Assembly (NCBI GenBank): GCA_022640915.1
Contig: JALCCT010000010.1
Span: forward strand, 1 to 58,827
DNA from: Bifidobacterium sp.
Lineage (GTDB): Bacteria; Actinomycetota; Actinomycetes; Actinomycetales; Bifidobacteriaceae
Direction: 5' to 3'
Length of the DNA stretch: 58,827 bases
Positions 1-13,144 of this stretch are shown one piece after another. The notes below the pieces were generated by a model, which made no database searches, was not told the origin of the DNA, and saw only the letters and a program-made list of their open reading frames with translations. A program made the translations under genes and the position numbers. The number at the start of each line of letters is the position of its first letter. The first letter of the stretch is position 1.

Positions 1-44
1 AGGCTGGCAAACCGCGCCATTAGTGTAATACTTCTCAGTTAGTA

Positions 45-2630
<2,586 letters not shown>

Positions 2631-2771
2631 GCTTGTCCTTCCACTTCTTGATAATCCACTTTACTCTACCGATTCGCGGTGACGTTTATTTCCAGCCCCG
2701 TCGCAATTGCGCTGAGAACGCAACGTGGCGATATGCTTGAAGGCATTACTGGGCAGTTCGAGGAGGATGCT

Positions 2772-3824
2772 ATGGACGAGTGGCAGCAATCGCATATCAG
2801 CGCGGACAGCAACGTTCGTTCGCAGGACGGCAACACCGGCGTAGGCAATGCTGATATCGTCGTCGGGGCGGACGGATCACCTGAATCATTCGCCGCGCTT
2901 CGATGGGCCTTGCGTGAAGCGCAACGCAGCGGACAGCACGTCAATGCGGTGTTCGGGTGGACGCCATCGTGGGAATTGGGAGCCGAACCACATAGCGACG
3001 ACGACTGGGATGCCATGCGCGCGCGCATACTCGAGCGTCTGCAGGGGTGGGTCAGGGATGCGAGCCAGGGACTGAGCATTGACCCGAGCAAGGTCGAGCT
3101 CACACCGGAACGGGCCTCTGGCGCGGCCGCGCTGCTGCGCATAGGGCAACAGGCCCAGCAGATAGTCGTGGGCCGGCGCAACCTGGGCCGCGTGATGCGC
3201 TGGCTGACGACTTCGACCTCTGCCTCGCTGGCCGAAGGCTCACAGGTACCGGTCACGATTGTACGCAGCGTAGACTCGGACGAACATGACGTGCAAAGCA
3301 GCATCGCAGCTGCTTTGGGATTTAGCGTCCCTGCCGATCAGCTGCCGCCGGCGCGCGATGACGGCGACAATAACGATCTGCCAGACGATCGCCCGATCGT
3401 CGTCGGAGTGGATGGTTCCCCGGCCGCTGAACACGCGTTGCGTTTCGCCATGCGGCTGGCTATGGTGCGTCATATGCCGGTGCATGCGGTGTACTGCTGG
3501 CAGTTCAAAGAACTCGGCGTAATTCCAGGCTACGAGAATGCGATTGCCCCGCTTGCAGCTGGCCAGCAATACGCCGAGAAGCTCGTGCACGACATAGTGG
3601 AGCGCGAATTGCCCCTAGATGAGGCGTCGGCAGGCAAGAACCCTGCTATCAGGACGCATGCGTTTCATATCACGCCGGCCAAGGGGCTACTCAGCGCCTC
3701 GCGTTACGCAAGCCACATGGTGATCGGCACCAGAGGCCTCAATGGTCTCGATGCGCACTTCTTGGGGTCAGTTTCGAGACAGATCGTGAATCTGGCGCAG
3801 TGCACGGTCACGGTCGTGCACTGA
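2772..3824 (+). CDS. universal stress protein, two tandem Usp domains
   Basis: This 350-residue protein contains two UspA-like domains in tandem, beginning around IVVGADGSP and IVVGVDGSP. The second domain keeps the G-2x-G-9x-G-S nucleotide-binding pattern (from GTRGLNG to LGSVS near the C-terminus); the first has a weaker form (GRRNLGR). I chose the ATG at 2772 over the upstream in-frame ATG because AGGAGG at 2761-2766 sits just before it. Tandem Usp proteins are common in actinobacteria and usually bind ATP during stress or stationary phase. The gene is divergent from clpC and converges tightly (2 bases) with the DUF3027 gene. The exact role is unknown. Confidence 0.9.
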   Translation: MDEWQQSHISADSNVRSQDGNTGVGNADIVVGADGSPESFAALRWALREAQRSGQHVNAVFGWTPSWELGAEPHSDDDWDAMRARILERLQGWVRDASQGLSIDPSKVELTPERASGAAALLRIGQQAQQIVVGRRNLGRVMRWLTTSTSASLAEGSQVPVTIVRSVDSDEHDVQSSIAAALGFSVPADQLPPARDDGDNNDLPDDRPIVVGVDGSPAAEHALRFAMRLAMVRHMPVHAVYCWQFKELGVIPGYENAIAPLAAGQQYAEKLVHDIVERELPLDEASAGKNPAIRTHAFHITPAKGLLSASRYASHMVIGTRGLNGLDAHFLGSVSRQIVNLAQCTVTVVH

Positions 3825-3826
3825 GT

Positions 3827-5011
3827 TCATTGTGCACTGGCCTGATCGGATTCGGGCTGTGGATTTTCGACTGGTGTGCGCTGCTCCTGCGTTCCTTGGT
3901 CAGCAAGCTCCATGAGTTCGATTTCGCTGCGTTCCTCGCGTGGAGCATGTGCTACCACATCGATATGCAGATCGTCGTAGGCGGCATCGGATTGCACCCA
4001 TAAATGACTGGGTTCAGGAGGATCGATCTCCGAATGCTCGCCGCACCCATGGTCGATCGAGACGACGCGTCCGTCATCTGGACTCCACTTGTTGGCGCAT
4101 ACGCCAAACAGTACATTGAGATCACCTTTGAGCGGGATGAAAAAGCCGCAGGTTGAGCACACATTGCCCGCCGCAGTCTTGGTTGAAAGCGACTTCGGCC
4201 CGTGCTGGCCTTCATACCAACGCTTCGCAGTCTGCGAACGGCCTAGTAGGCTCATCACGTGTCTGCGCGAAAGATCGAATTCCTCTACGGCATCCTCAAT
4301 GTCCTGCGCAGCATCCTGCCCCGCATCACCCGCATGAAGATTCGCCTGGCCCGCCTCGACTGGTGCAGACTCGCTTGTTTCCCGCAGTTCCCCGGATTTC
4401 CCAGGCTCTTGCGGCGACGCTACGTCCGACGATACCGCCAGCACTGCCCTATCGTTGGCTTCTACGCTGGCTTGTTCGTTGGTTTCTGCGTTGGCTACGC
4501 CAGCGGTTCCGGCCTCGATCTCGACGCCGTCGTCTTCAGCACTTAGGTCTGGCATGCCCATGGCCGTCGATGAGTCAGTCGAATCGTCCCGCGTCGCCTC
4601 GGTTTTTCTAAAGCCGTCTTCGAGCCTCGGATCGTCAGGATCAGTGCCGATCGAATCGGTCACCGCGAGATCCGAAGCCCTGAGGCGCTCTTTCCACGGC
4701 ACCCATTGCGGAGGGCGCAGCGCGTTGTCGGTCGGAACCAGCGTCGTCTCGTTCACCGTCCAACGTTCAATCTCCACGTCGTGATAGAGCGTGACCGACC
4801 ATTGCCAGCCCTCATATCCGCGGTTCAACGCCTCGAATCTGAAATCAGTGACATGTTCGCCTAATTCGATGCACTGCGCGAAATCACCGACATACCCAGG
4901 ATTCTCCGCTGTTTCGCATGCCGCCTGCCGCGCCAAGCTGCGTGGCCCCTGCTCTGTATCATCCGACGTGGTCTGTGCAGCTGACGAATCATGTGGTGTC
5001 ATATCATCCAT
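3827..5011 (-). CDS. DUF3027 domain-containing protein
   Basis: This is an actinobacterial protein of unknown function belonging to the DUF3027 family. It has a conserved N-terminal block (about residues 25-120, rich in Trp and Tyr, including the PPQWVPWKERLRASDL block), a long low-complexity acidic insert of roughly 110 residues, and a conserved C-terminal part with LSRRHVMSLLGRSQTAKRWY and a CSTCGFF/GVCANKW/HGCGEHSE pattern whose cysteines and histidine could bind zinc. The ATG at 5011 avoids overlap with the upstream cold-shock gene, which ends at 5016; an in-frame start at 5050 is possible. It lies 4 bases downstream of that gene, so the two are probably co-transcribed. The linker makes it longer than a bare DUF3027 domain. 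Confidence 0.85.
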   Translation of the reverse strand: MDDMTPHDSSAAQTTSDDTEQGPRSLARQAACETAENPGYVGDFAQCIELGEHVTDFRFEALNRGYEGWQWSVTLYHDVEIERWTVNETTLVPTDNALRPPQWVPWKERLRASDLAVTDSIGTDPDDPRLEDGFRKTEATRDDSTDSSTAMGMPDLSAEDDGVEIEAGTAGVANAETNEQASVEANDRAVLAVSSDVASPQEPGKSGELRETSESAPVEAGQANLHAGDAGQDAAQDIEDAVEEFDLSRRHVMSLLGRSQTAKRWYEGQHGPKSLSTKTAAGNVCSTCGFFIPLKGDLNVLFGVCANKWSPDDGRVVSIDHGCGEHSEIDPPEPSHLWVQSDAAYDDLHIDVVAHAPREERSEIELMELADQGTQEQRTPVENPQPESDQASAQ

Positions 5012-5015
5012 AAGT

Positions 5016-5405
5016 TCAGTCCTGCACATCAAAGTCATCTGCGACGGCACGCAGCAGCGTGGCGAGCTTCTTGCTTTCCTGCGCCGATGGGTAGCGGCGG
5101 CGGCGCAGTCCGTTGCCTGCCGAGTCCAGCAGCTTGATCAGATCCTCAACGATGGCCACCATGTCATCGGGCTTGGGCCTTGTCGCCTTCACGATCGAAG
5201 GAGTGGGGCCGAGGACGCTCAGATCCATGGCCTGAGGCCCCTTGCGCCCCTCCACCATGGAGAATTCTACCTTGGCGCCACTGCGCAGGGTTGTCACCCC
5301 TGCAGGCATGGCGGTCTTGGGGAGGAAGACATCCTTCCCATCGTCGCCGGTGATGAATCCGTATCCCTTGTTTGCATCGAACCAACGCACCCGTCCGCTG
5401 GGCAT
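5016..5405 (-). CDS. cold-shock domain protein with C-terminal extension
   Basis: The 129-residue protein opens with a cold-shock domain (GRVRWFDANKGYGFITGDDG, then DVFLPKTAMP) carrying the RNP1-like KGYGFI motif, so it should bind single-stranded RNA or DNA. A further 60 residues after the domain have no clear fold; this long form is common in actinobacteria. The start at 5405 is preceded by a TGAGGTG ribosome site; the upstream in-frame start at 5426 lacks one. The next gene downstream is the DUF3027 gene. It differs from the short 67-residue Csp at 11817-12020, so the two are not simple duplicates. Confidence 0.88.
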   Translation of the reverse strand: MPSGRVRWFDANKGYGFITGDDGKDVFLPKTAMPAGVTTLRSGAKVEFSMVEGRKGPQAMDLSVLGPTPSIVKATRPKPDDMVAIVEDLIKLLDSAGNGLRRRRYPSAQESKKLATLLRAVADDFDVQD

Positions 5406-5537
5406 ATGACACCTCACTCGTTCCAACTCGTTCTTTTACGCAGTCGCCTCTGCGACCTGCAAACCAACTTACCAGTCTAGCGCAATGGCAAGCCGGGCGT
5501 CGCATCCCTGCGCTACAGGCGCACCTTACACACAGAC

Positions 5538-7373
5538 CTAATCAGCCCCTTTGCGGTCCTCGGGCTCCTTGCCATGCCACGAACGCCGCTGTGTCTGACG
5601 CGGCTTTGTTTTGCCGTTGCCCCACGCGTTTACATCATCCTTGTCGCGGTAGCGCTGCGGCATCGGCATGCCACCAGCGGGCAACGCGACCGTGAGCGTC
5701 AACCCACCCCCCTGTGTAGTGGAGGCGCAGATGAAGCCATGATGAGCCTTGACTATGGATTGTGCGATCGACATGCCCAGGCCCGTACCGCCCTTCTGCC
5801 GTGCGCGCGAGGGATCGGAAGTGTAGAAGCGTTCGAAGATCTGCGACTGGGAGGCGCTCGGCACCCCCGGACCATGGTCGATGACCTGCGCCACCGCGTA
5901 ATTCGTGCCAGTTCCAAGACTCTGTCCCACTTCCGCGGCTTCTAGGAAGCGCCGCAGCGAAGCCTCGTTCGAAACCATATGCGAAAGCGCATGCGGATCG
6001 ATGGCGGCCGGGACCATGCCTAGCGCCACCTCGACGGGCGAATCAGAAGGCGTATACCGGTGAATATTGCCTACGATATTGGTCACGACCTGCCGCAAGC
6101 GCGAGGAATCCCCGGTCAGCGTTACGACGGGCAGGTCTCCCGGCTCAAAGCGCAGCATAGCGCCCTGCGATCCCGTTTTGAGCCGCAAACTGCCGCGGGC
6201 GATGCCGCGGTCGGGATCCAACGCATGCAGATCATCCGCCGCGTCGGCGAGCAAGCTGGTCAGCTGCACCTGCTGAGTGATATCAATGCCGCGGCCCTCG
6301 TCGAGCCTGGCCAATGACAGCAAATCCTCGACCAGCACCGTCATACGTGAGCTCGATGCCTCGATATGCGCTATGGATTCGTCGGCGCGCTTCAACGCTC
6401 CAGGCATGTCGCGCTGCATCGCATAGAGCTCGGAGTAGCCGTGGATCGTGGCCAGTGGCGTGCGCAGCTCATGGCTAGCATCGGAGACGAAGCGCTTCAT
6501 CTTCTCTGTGCTTTCCTCCTGCTCCCGGAAGCTTCGCTCGATGCGGGCGAGCATGGAGTTGAGCGACGCGGCAAGCGAGCCTACCTCCGTGTTCTCCGGA
6601 GCTGAGGGAACGCGCTGGCTCAGATCTCCGGCGGCAATTTTTGCAGCTGTCTTCTCGATGCGTTTCAACGGAGAAAGCGTCTGTTGGATCAACAAGGAGG
6701 CTACACCGCCGCCAAGCAGCACAATGGCGATGCCAACCATGGCGCAGTAACGCGTCAACGTGTTGATCGTGTCGATCTGTTCGCTCAATGACAGTCCGAT
6801 ATAGACCACCCCGCCCACTCTGGTGGTGTCATCGTCTACCTTCGCAACCCAGCGCAAAGCCACGACCCGCCAAGGCGCCTGGGCGGCCAGCAAGGTCGCG
6901 CGCGAAGCCCGTGGATTGCCCGCCTTCACAATTGCCGGAGCGGTGAACGGCTTGTCAAGTTCAACGTCGCCCATAGAGCCGTCCGGTGGCAGCATCGGCA
7001 CAGATACAACGTCGTCCTTGAGTGTGGGAACCAGCAGATCGCCCACAACCTTGTTTTCTGTATCACGCATTTGCAGGAAGTAGTCGGTCGGACCGGCGCT
7101 TGCCTGCTGCGAATCTTTGCTGCGCAGCAGATCGATGTTCTCATAGACGAGCTGGGCTTGGTTCTTGAGCTGCGTGTTCGTGCGCTCTAGCATGTAATTG
7201 CCGACCAATTCACGGATCGAGAGCGTCATGCCGGCGGCGCCGATCATCAGCAGCGCAAGCGTGACAGTCAGAACCTTAGTGCTCAGTGGTATGGATTCGA
7301 ATCTGCGCCGTACCGACCGACGCAGCCAGTCGAAAAGACGAGTGCGAACAGGCGCGCCTGCTGTGGACGACAT
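5538..7373 (-). CDS. two-component sensor histidine kinase (HAMP, HisKA, HATPase)
   Basis: This 611-residue membrane sensor kinase has a membrane segment at 33-55, an extracytoplasmic sensor region of about 150 residues, a second membrane segment at 208-230, a HAMP linker, and a phosphoacceptor His301 in SDASHELRTPLATIHGY. The C-terminal ATPase domain shows DHGPGVP (G1) and GGTGLGMSIA (G2). The architecture matches the MprB/PhoR-like class of actinobacteria. Its start overlaps the stop of the response regulator gene by one base (TGATG), so the pair is translationally coupled. The signal sensed cannot be inferred. The C-terminal tail (last 50 residues) is basic and probably disordered. Confidence 0.93.
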   Translation of the reverse strand: MSSTAGAPVRTRLFDWLRRSVRRRFESIPLSTKVLTVTLALLMIGAAGMTLSIRELVGNYMLERTNTQLKNQAQLVYENIDLLRSKDSQQASAGPTDYFLQMRDTENKVVGDLLVPTLKDDVVSVPMLPPDGSMGDVELDKPFTAPAIVKAGNPRASRATLLAAQAPWRVVALRWVAKVDDDTTRVGGVVYIGLSLSEQIDTINTLTRYCAMVGIAIVLLGGGVASLLIQQTLSPLKRIEKTAAKIAAGDLSQRVPSAPENTEVGSLAASLNSMLARIERSFREQEESTEKMKRFVSDASHELRTPLATIHGYSELYAMQRDMPGALKRADESIAHIEASSSRMTVLVEDLLSLARLDEGRGIDITQQVQLTSLLADAADDLHALDPDRGIARGSLRLKTGSQGAMLRFEPGDLPVVTLTGDSSRLRQVVTNIVGNIHRYTPSDSPVEVALGMVPAAIDPHALSHMVSNEASLRRFLEAAEVGQSLGTGTNYAVAQVIDHGPGVPSASQSQIFERFYTSDPSRARQKGGTGLGMSIAQSIVKAHHGFICASTTQGGGLTLTVALPAGGMPMPQRYRDKDDVNAWGNGKTKPRQTQRRSWHGKEPEDRKGAD

Positions 7374-8116
7374 CAGGCGCCTGGGTTCGTCTTCGGTTCG
7401 CGGATCATGTAGCCGATGCCACGCTTGGTCTCGATCAACGGCACGACTTTACGTTTGCCGCCCTGTTCGTCATCCACCTCAATGCCATCGACTTTCTTGC
7501 GCAGATACGAGATGTATGATTCCACGATCGCGGCATCGCCGCCCCAGTCATACTGCCAGACGTGATCCAGGATCTGCGCCTTCGACAGCACGCGGCCCTC
7601 GTTGTCCATAAGATAACGCAACAGCTTGTATTCCGTAGGGCTCAGGTCAACGCTCTGGCCGGCTCTGGAGACGTCATGGGAGTCCTCGTTGATCTCCAGA
7701 TCGCCGACCCGGATGACCGGATCATCTTCGATCTGATCATGCGTGCGCCGCAGGATCGCACGTATGCGAGCCACGACTTCCTCTAGGCTGAAAGGCTTGG
7801 TGACATAATCGTCGCCTCCCACAGTAAGTCCCATGACCTTGTCCTGCGTGTCGTCGCGCGCGGTGAGGAAGAGCACCGGGGCTGTGATCCCTTCTTGGCG
7901 GATGCGACGCGTCACGGTGAACCCATCGATGTCAGGCAGCATAACATCGAGCACGATGAGATCGGGTTGGACCTTCTCGATGACCTCAACGGCCTGCGAT
8001 CCGGAGGCTGCAGTCTCAACCTCAAAACCAGCGAAATGCAGGGATGCGACGAGCAGCTCTCGAATCGAGGGCTCGTCGTCGACGACAACAATCGATGCTT
8101 CAATGGAATTACTCAT
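7373..8116 (-). CDS. OmpR-family response regulator
   Basis: This 247-residue protein has an N-terminal receiver domain with acidic pair Asp13-Asp14, phosphoacceptor Asp57 (in LIVLDVMLPD) and a conserved KPFS Lys, followed by a winged-helix DNA-binding domain (LSPTEYKLLRYLMDNEGRVL to RGIGYMI). It is the cognate partner of the sensor kinase encoded immediately downstream. The ATG at 8116 lies inside the end of the TPM-domain gene (8-base overlap), so TPM gene, regulator and kinase form one coupled operon. An upstream extension of the reading frame exists but lacks domain content. Confidence 0.94.
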   Translation of the reverse strand: MSNSIEASIVVVDDEPSIRELLVASLHFAGFEVETAASGSQAVEVIEKVQPDLIVLDVMLPDIDGFTVTRRIRQEGITAPVLFLTARDDTQDKVMGLTVGGDDYVTKPFSLEEVVARIRAILRRTHDQIEDDPVIRVGDLEINEDSHDVSRAGQSVDLSPTEYKLLRYLMDNEGRVLSKAQILDHVWQYDWGGDAAIVESYISYLRKKVDGIEVDDEQGGKRKVVPLIETKRGIGYMIREPKTNPGA

Positions 8117-9338
8117 GGTCACTAGCTTCGCTCGCAGTGCTGAAGATTTCCTGAACGCCTGCTGTATCTTGCGTCCCAAGATTATCGGAATCGTTGGAAG
8201 GGTTTGCGTCTTGTACCCTTGCGTCGGTTCGCGCCGATTCACCCAGAGCCATATCGGCGCCTGCGGCAGCATCAGTCACAGCTTCTCCTGCCAGCGCGGC
8301 GTTCTTTACCTCGTCCTCGGGCTCTGCATCGGTGTCGCCCTGCCCTATGCCTTCTATGCTGGCCTTACGGGTGCCGCTATGCACAGCATCACTGTGCATA
8401 GCACCATGTCCCTTGCCATTGCCTCTGCCACGCCTTCGCCTGGAATCCGAAGGCTGCCGATCCGTTCGTTTTCCGGCGTGCCGACGGGAATGATGCCGCA
8501 CTCGATGACCTCGACGCCATGCCAGAACCGCAGCAATGACAACGATCAGCGCGACCAAAGCACCGCCCATCAGCGCAATGCCAAGCTTGGAGACGCCGCT
8601 CGATGTCGAAGTTTGCTTCAAGGTTACAATCCTGTTCATCATTGCCATGGCCGAGCCGGACCAATCCGGACTATCTCCTGAAGTCAACGGCTCCACAGCG
8701 GCTGCAGAAAGATCCTTGGCAGTTTTTTCGCTACGCAGCCACTCGTCGGATCCCGAGGAAACCACCACTACGAGGTGGCCGTCGCTGGAGGCCACTGCGA
8801 GCAGCACCGTATTCGGCGCAGGCTTTGTTGATCTGAGCACGTCCTCGGCCCAACGCTCTGGGTTGGAGATGTTGCCGAAGGTAGAGACATACAGCAATCT
8901 GACGTTGACGCCAGTCTCCTGGCGGGTTTTGGCGATTGCGTCGCTGATTGCTCCGGTATTGTCCCCCAGCAGGTTCTCGGTATCGGTAATATCGTTCGTC
9001 ACCGTAAGACCGCTGCTCACAGGTGGCGTCTGACTGTCCGCCCCCTCATCCGCAAAAGCGGCAGCGGGAGGCAACGCACACAGCAACGCCGCAAAAACTG
9101 CAATGACAACAGCAGCGGCGGCAAAGGCCTTGATCGCAGCAGCGCTAAGCCCTGCTGCGACCGGTACAGAGCCGCGGACAGGGGTGGCTCCAGCTCGGAC
9201 GATGCCACGCTGTTGAGCACCGGATCGTTCTGTGCCATCTCGGTTTTGAATTCGGCGCGACACACCGAAGGAATGGAAAAACCCCAAGCCCTCGACCACA
9301 CCATCTGTTTTTACTCGCCTGATCGTCCTCGCTCGCAT
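8109..9338 (-). CDS. TPM-domain membrane protein, first gene of two-component operon
   Basis: The 409-residue protein has an N-terminal hydrophobic signal-like stretch (about 66-92, ending in an AFA cleavage-like site), a TPM domain (about 118-225; NTGAISDAIAKTRQETGVNV, WAEDVL, NTVLLAVASSDG), one membrane helix near 248-270, and a highly charged tail that is Arg/His-rich and then acidic. TPM domains occur in thylakoid TLP18.3 and bacterial envelope proteins; the biochemical role is unsettled. Here the domain should face outside and the charged tail the cytoplasm. Because it overlaps the response regulator gene, it may be an accessory component or target of the signalling pair; that is inference. 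The N-terminus before the hydrophobic stretch is unusually long, so the true start could be internal. Confidence 0.82.
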   Translation of the reverse strand: MRARTIRRVKTDGVVEGLGFFHSFGVSRRIQNRDGTERSGAQQRGIVRAGATPVRGSVPVAAGLSAAAIKAFAAAAVVIAVFAALLCALPPAAAFADEGADSQTPPVSSGLTVTNDITDTENLLGDNTGAISDAIAKTRQETGVNVRLLYVSTFGNISNPERWAEDVLRSTKPAPNTVLLAVASSDGHLVVVVSSGSDEWLRSEKTAKDLSAAAVEPLTSGDSPDWSGSAMAMMNRIVTLKQTSTSSGVSKLGIALMGGALVALIVVIAAVLAWRRGHRVRHHSRRHAGKRTDRQPSDSRRRRGRGNGKGHGAMHSDAVHSGTRKASIEGIGQGDTDAEPEDEVKNAALAGEAVTDAAAGADMALGESARTDARVQDANPSNDSDNLGTQDTAGVQEIFSTASEASDHE

Positions 9339-9421
9339 AGCCTCTAGAATAGCGGCCGGGGCTCACCAGCCAAGTCGCTCAAAAAATAATAAGAGCACAT
9401 CATCAATTGCAGGAGGCCATC

Positions 9422-9712
9422 ATGGCACAATTTCAAGTCGATTCTGAGGCTATCCAATCCTCGAGCGCGGCCGTTTCGGCCTCGATCGCATCAATCCGTG
9501 AAGCCGTATCTGGTATGTACGCAAATCTCGCTGCCCTACAGGATGTATGGCGAGGCTCTGCTTCGACGCAGTTCGCGGCGGTTGCCGAGCAATGGCGGGG
9601 TGCCCAGCGGCAGATGGAGACCTCGCTTGAATCCATTCACAATGCATTGACGCAGGCCTCGAACGTCTACGCTGACGCCGAAAGCCAGGCTGCGCATCTT
9701 TTTGCATACTGA
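9422..9712 (+). CDS. WXG100-family (ESAT-6-like) protein
   Basis: This is a 96-residue all-helical protein with a central W-R-G turn (LQDVWRGSAS, about residues 42-51) and a C-terminal YADAE matching the YxxxD/E secretion signal of type VII substrates. Its length is typical for WXG100 proteins, which form antiparallel dimers exported by type VII (Esx) systems. The ATG at 9422 follows a strong AGGAGG at 9411-9416. No FtsK/EccC ATPase or other Esx core gene lies within the window, so it is an orphan here, flanked by the TPM/two-component operon and a bidirectional terminator. Proteins of similar flavour appear at 19529-21486. Confidence 0.9.
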   Translation: MAQFQVDSEAIQSSSAAVSASIASIREAVSGMYANLAALQDVWRGSASTQFAAVAEQWRGAQRQMETSLESIHNALTQASNVYADAESQAAHLFAY

Positions 9713-9768
9713 AAGACAACAGGGTTGCGAACCATACGTTCATATGGTCCGCAACCCTGTTGTCTTTC
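9712..9768. terminator. bidirectional terminator between WXG100 gene and groEL
   Basis: A long inverted repeat has arms from AAAGACAACAGGGTTGCG onward (9712-9735) and ending CGCAACCCTGTTGTCTTT (9743-9767), about 24 bp with a single mismatch and a short loop. A-run and T-run flanks on either side fit a terminator that works for both converging genes. Confidence 0.85.
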
Positions 9769-9853
9769 TAGGCAGTCACGTCCGTGCCATCACAGCCGTG
9801 TCGCCGCAAAATTCTGCTAAACGATTGGCGGACACCTGCCACAGGATTGAGCT

Positions 9854-11521
<1,668 letters not shown>

Positions 11522-11589
11522 TCACAAGAGCGATCATCGGCCGTCAGCTGCCAATTATCACTCTCAAGCTCCGAGTGCTAATTGGGAGA

Positions 11590-11616
11590 TTAGCACTCGG
11601 AGCACTCGAGTGCCAA
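11590..11616 (-). promoter_or_regulatory. CIRCE operator upstream of groEL
   Basis: TTAGCACTC, 9 bases, then GAGTGCCAA matches the HrcA operator consensus (TTAGCACTC-N9-GAGTGCTAA) with one mismatch. A third half-site GAGTGCTAA lies at 11573-11581, placed so that it forms a reversed inverted repeat with the left CIRCE arm across 8 bases. Confidence 0.9.
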
Positions 11617-11684
11617 CACGGCGCTTCGATTGCGCTGTTGGCAAGAAAAGTCCCTGCTTATCCTGTGCATATCCGAACACATAT

Positions 11685-11723
11685 GCGAGAGGGCCCCAGC
11701 TTGTTCAGCTGGGGCCCTCTCGC
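11685..11723. terminator. cspA terminator hairpin
   Basis: A perfect 17-bp inverted repeat (GCGAGAGGGCCCCAGCT and its complement) with a 5-base loop lies between cspA and the groEL control region. There is no T-run, as often in this genome. It could leave some read-through into groEL. Confidence 0.8.
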
Positions 11724-11816
11724 CAAGAATCAGAACCATTCCAAGCCATTACGGCGGATGTCTAAATTCCCGGGATCAGAATTCCTGGAATCACATCGTG
11801 AATCCAGATCGACGAA

Positions 11817-12020
11817 TCAGATCTTCACCACGCTCGTGGCCTGCAAGCCCTTAGGGCCTTGCTCGGATTCGAATTCGACCTTGTCGCCATCATCCAGCTT
11901 CTTGAAGCCGTTGCTCTGGATAGCGGAATAGTGCACGAACACGTCCTCGCTCCCATCGTCGGGGCTAATGAAGCCGTATCCCTTGCCTGCATTGAAGAAC
12001 TTAACAGTGCCTTGTGCCAT
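11817..12020 (-). CDS. cspA: cold-shock protein CspA
   Basis: This is a standard-length 67-residue single cold-shock domain protein: [15 protein letters not shown] carries RNP1, DVFVHYSAI carries RNP2, and the chain ends in [11 protein letters not shown]. It should act as an RNA chaperone that melts mRNA structure. It lies upstream of groEL on the same strand, separated by a strong terminator and a CIRCE element; the cspA-groEL neighbourhood is known in bifidobacteria. Confidence 0.95.
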   Translation of the reverse strand: MAQGTVKFFNAGKGYGFISPDDGSEDVFVHYSAIQSNGFKKLDDGDKVEFESEQGPKGLQATSVVKI

Positions 12021-12210
12021 AATATATCATCTCTCGTTCGAGTGGCCACGAATACATACAGAAGACCCGGATGATTCCGAACCTCCCACCTCGCAGCTAC
12101 GTCAATACTATAACGGTGTGCCGAGAGAAAAACGCCGAGAAACGCATTGACGTATCATAATTGTGGAAATAAATCACCATAAATCGCGGTGCAGGGACTG
12201 GGAAACGCCG

Positions 12211-12260
12211 ATGGCCTGTGGTTGCAGGCTCGCCTATGCGAGCCTGCAACCACAGGCCAT
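12211..12260. terminator. terminator of the LytR_C-domain gene
   Basis: This is a perfect 23-bp inverted repeat (12211-12233 and 12238-12260) around a 4-base loop, starting ATGGCCTGTGGTTGCAGG. It sits about 45 bases past the stop of the leftward gene that ends at 12306. Apart from this and the cspA promoter, the 285-base gap holds nothing I recognise. Confidence 0.8.
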
Positions 12261-12305
12261 TTCTCCATTCATGCCCAAACGCATGGCATTCGGGGGAATG
12301 AGCAA

Positions 12306-12950
12306 TCAGCTCATCAGCACCACAACCACGGGCGATGTGATCTGCTGCGCCTGTCGCACGTTAGCGATGCCCAGCGTCTTGGCCACATCTTGTGCAGTCG
12401 CCAGATCAGTCTCGTTCTGATACCAGACCACCGTGGCGGAAGGCACCTGTCCGGAAGGAGTTGACGCGGTCACGTTGGTATAGCCATTGCGTACCAGAAT
12501 TGCGGCCTTGCCTGCCGCGTACCTATTGATACGTGTCCCGTTGATGACCTGAACCGCGGCGTTCTTGTTGACAGTCTGCTGCGGGGGCTCCTGGGTGCTG
12601 GACGAAGACGACGCCTCAGGACTCTGACTGGCGTCTGTGCTGGGCGCACTCGAGCTGGCAGACGAAGTCGATGCGGAGGGGCTCTCGGCTGGCGTCTTCG
12701 AAGGGGCGGCGGCACTCTGGCTCGCGACCGTATCTGAGCGCCATGGCAAGCGCAATTTGGCGGCTTCTCCGGAGTACAGACCCCAAACAAGCAAACCAGC
12801 CAAAGCTGCCACGATAACGACTACAAGGAAGGGGATCAGCCTACGCGCCAACGATCGTTTGCCCCGATGCACTCCTACCGGCCCGGCCGGCGGGGTGTCG
12901 AACGCATCCTCGGCATATGGATCCACCGCATTCTCTTCGCTGCGCGCCAT
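12306..12950 (-). CDS. LytR C-terminal-domain membrane protein
   Basis: The 214-residue protein has a short basic cytoplasmic N-terminus, one membrane helix (about 36-58, IPFLVVVIVAALAGLLVWGLY), a Ser/Pro/Ala-rich linker, and a C-terminal LytR_C domain (about 130-214; AAVQVINGTRINRYAAGKAA, then VVWYQNETDLATAQDVAKTLG). LytR_C domains occur next to, or fused with, LCP cell-wall ligases; here it stands alone, so it is probably an envelope protein. The ATG at 12950 has a GGAAGGA ribosome site; longer in-frame starts do not. Confidence 0.88.
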   Translation of the reverse strand: MARSEENAVDPYAEDAFDTPPAGPVGVHRGKRSLARRLIPFLVVVIVAALAGLLVWGLYSGEAAKLRLPWRSDTVASQSAAAPSKTPAESPSASTSSASSSAPSTDASQSPEASSSSSTQEPPQQTVNKNAAVQVINGTRINRYAAGKAAILVRNGYTNVTASTPSGQVPSATVVWYQNETDLATAQDVAKTLGIANVRQAQQITSPVVVVLMS

Positions 12951-13144
12951 GGCTGTCCTTCCTTCGCTGCCCTGCACAATCATCGCCCTTTGAAATCGCT
13001 GCCTCTTCGAACAGTTAATCATAGATAGTGCCCGAGTATAGCCCCTTACAACGCCTCGTCCCGAACTTGCGCAGGCGTGAGCGCATGCCATACATCAATG
13101 AGCGGGCATGCGAGCGCTCATGAGCCTTGGCTAGAGTAGAGGCT

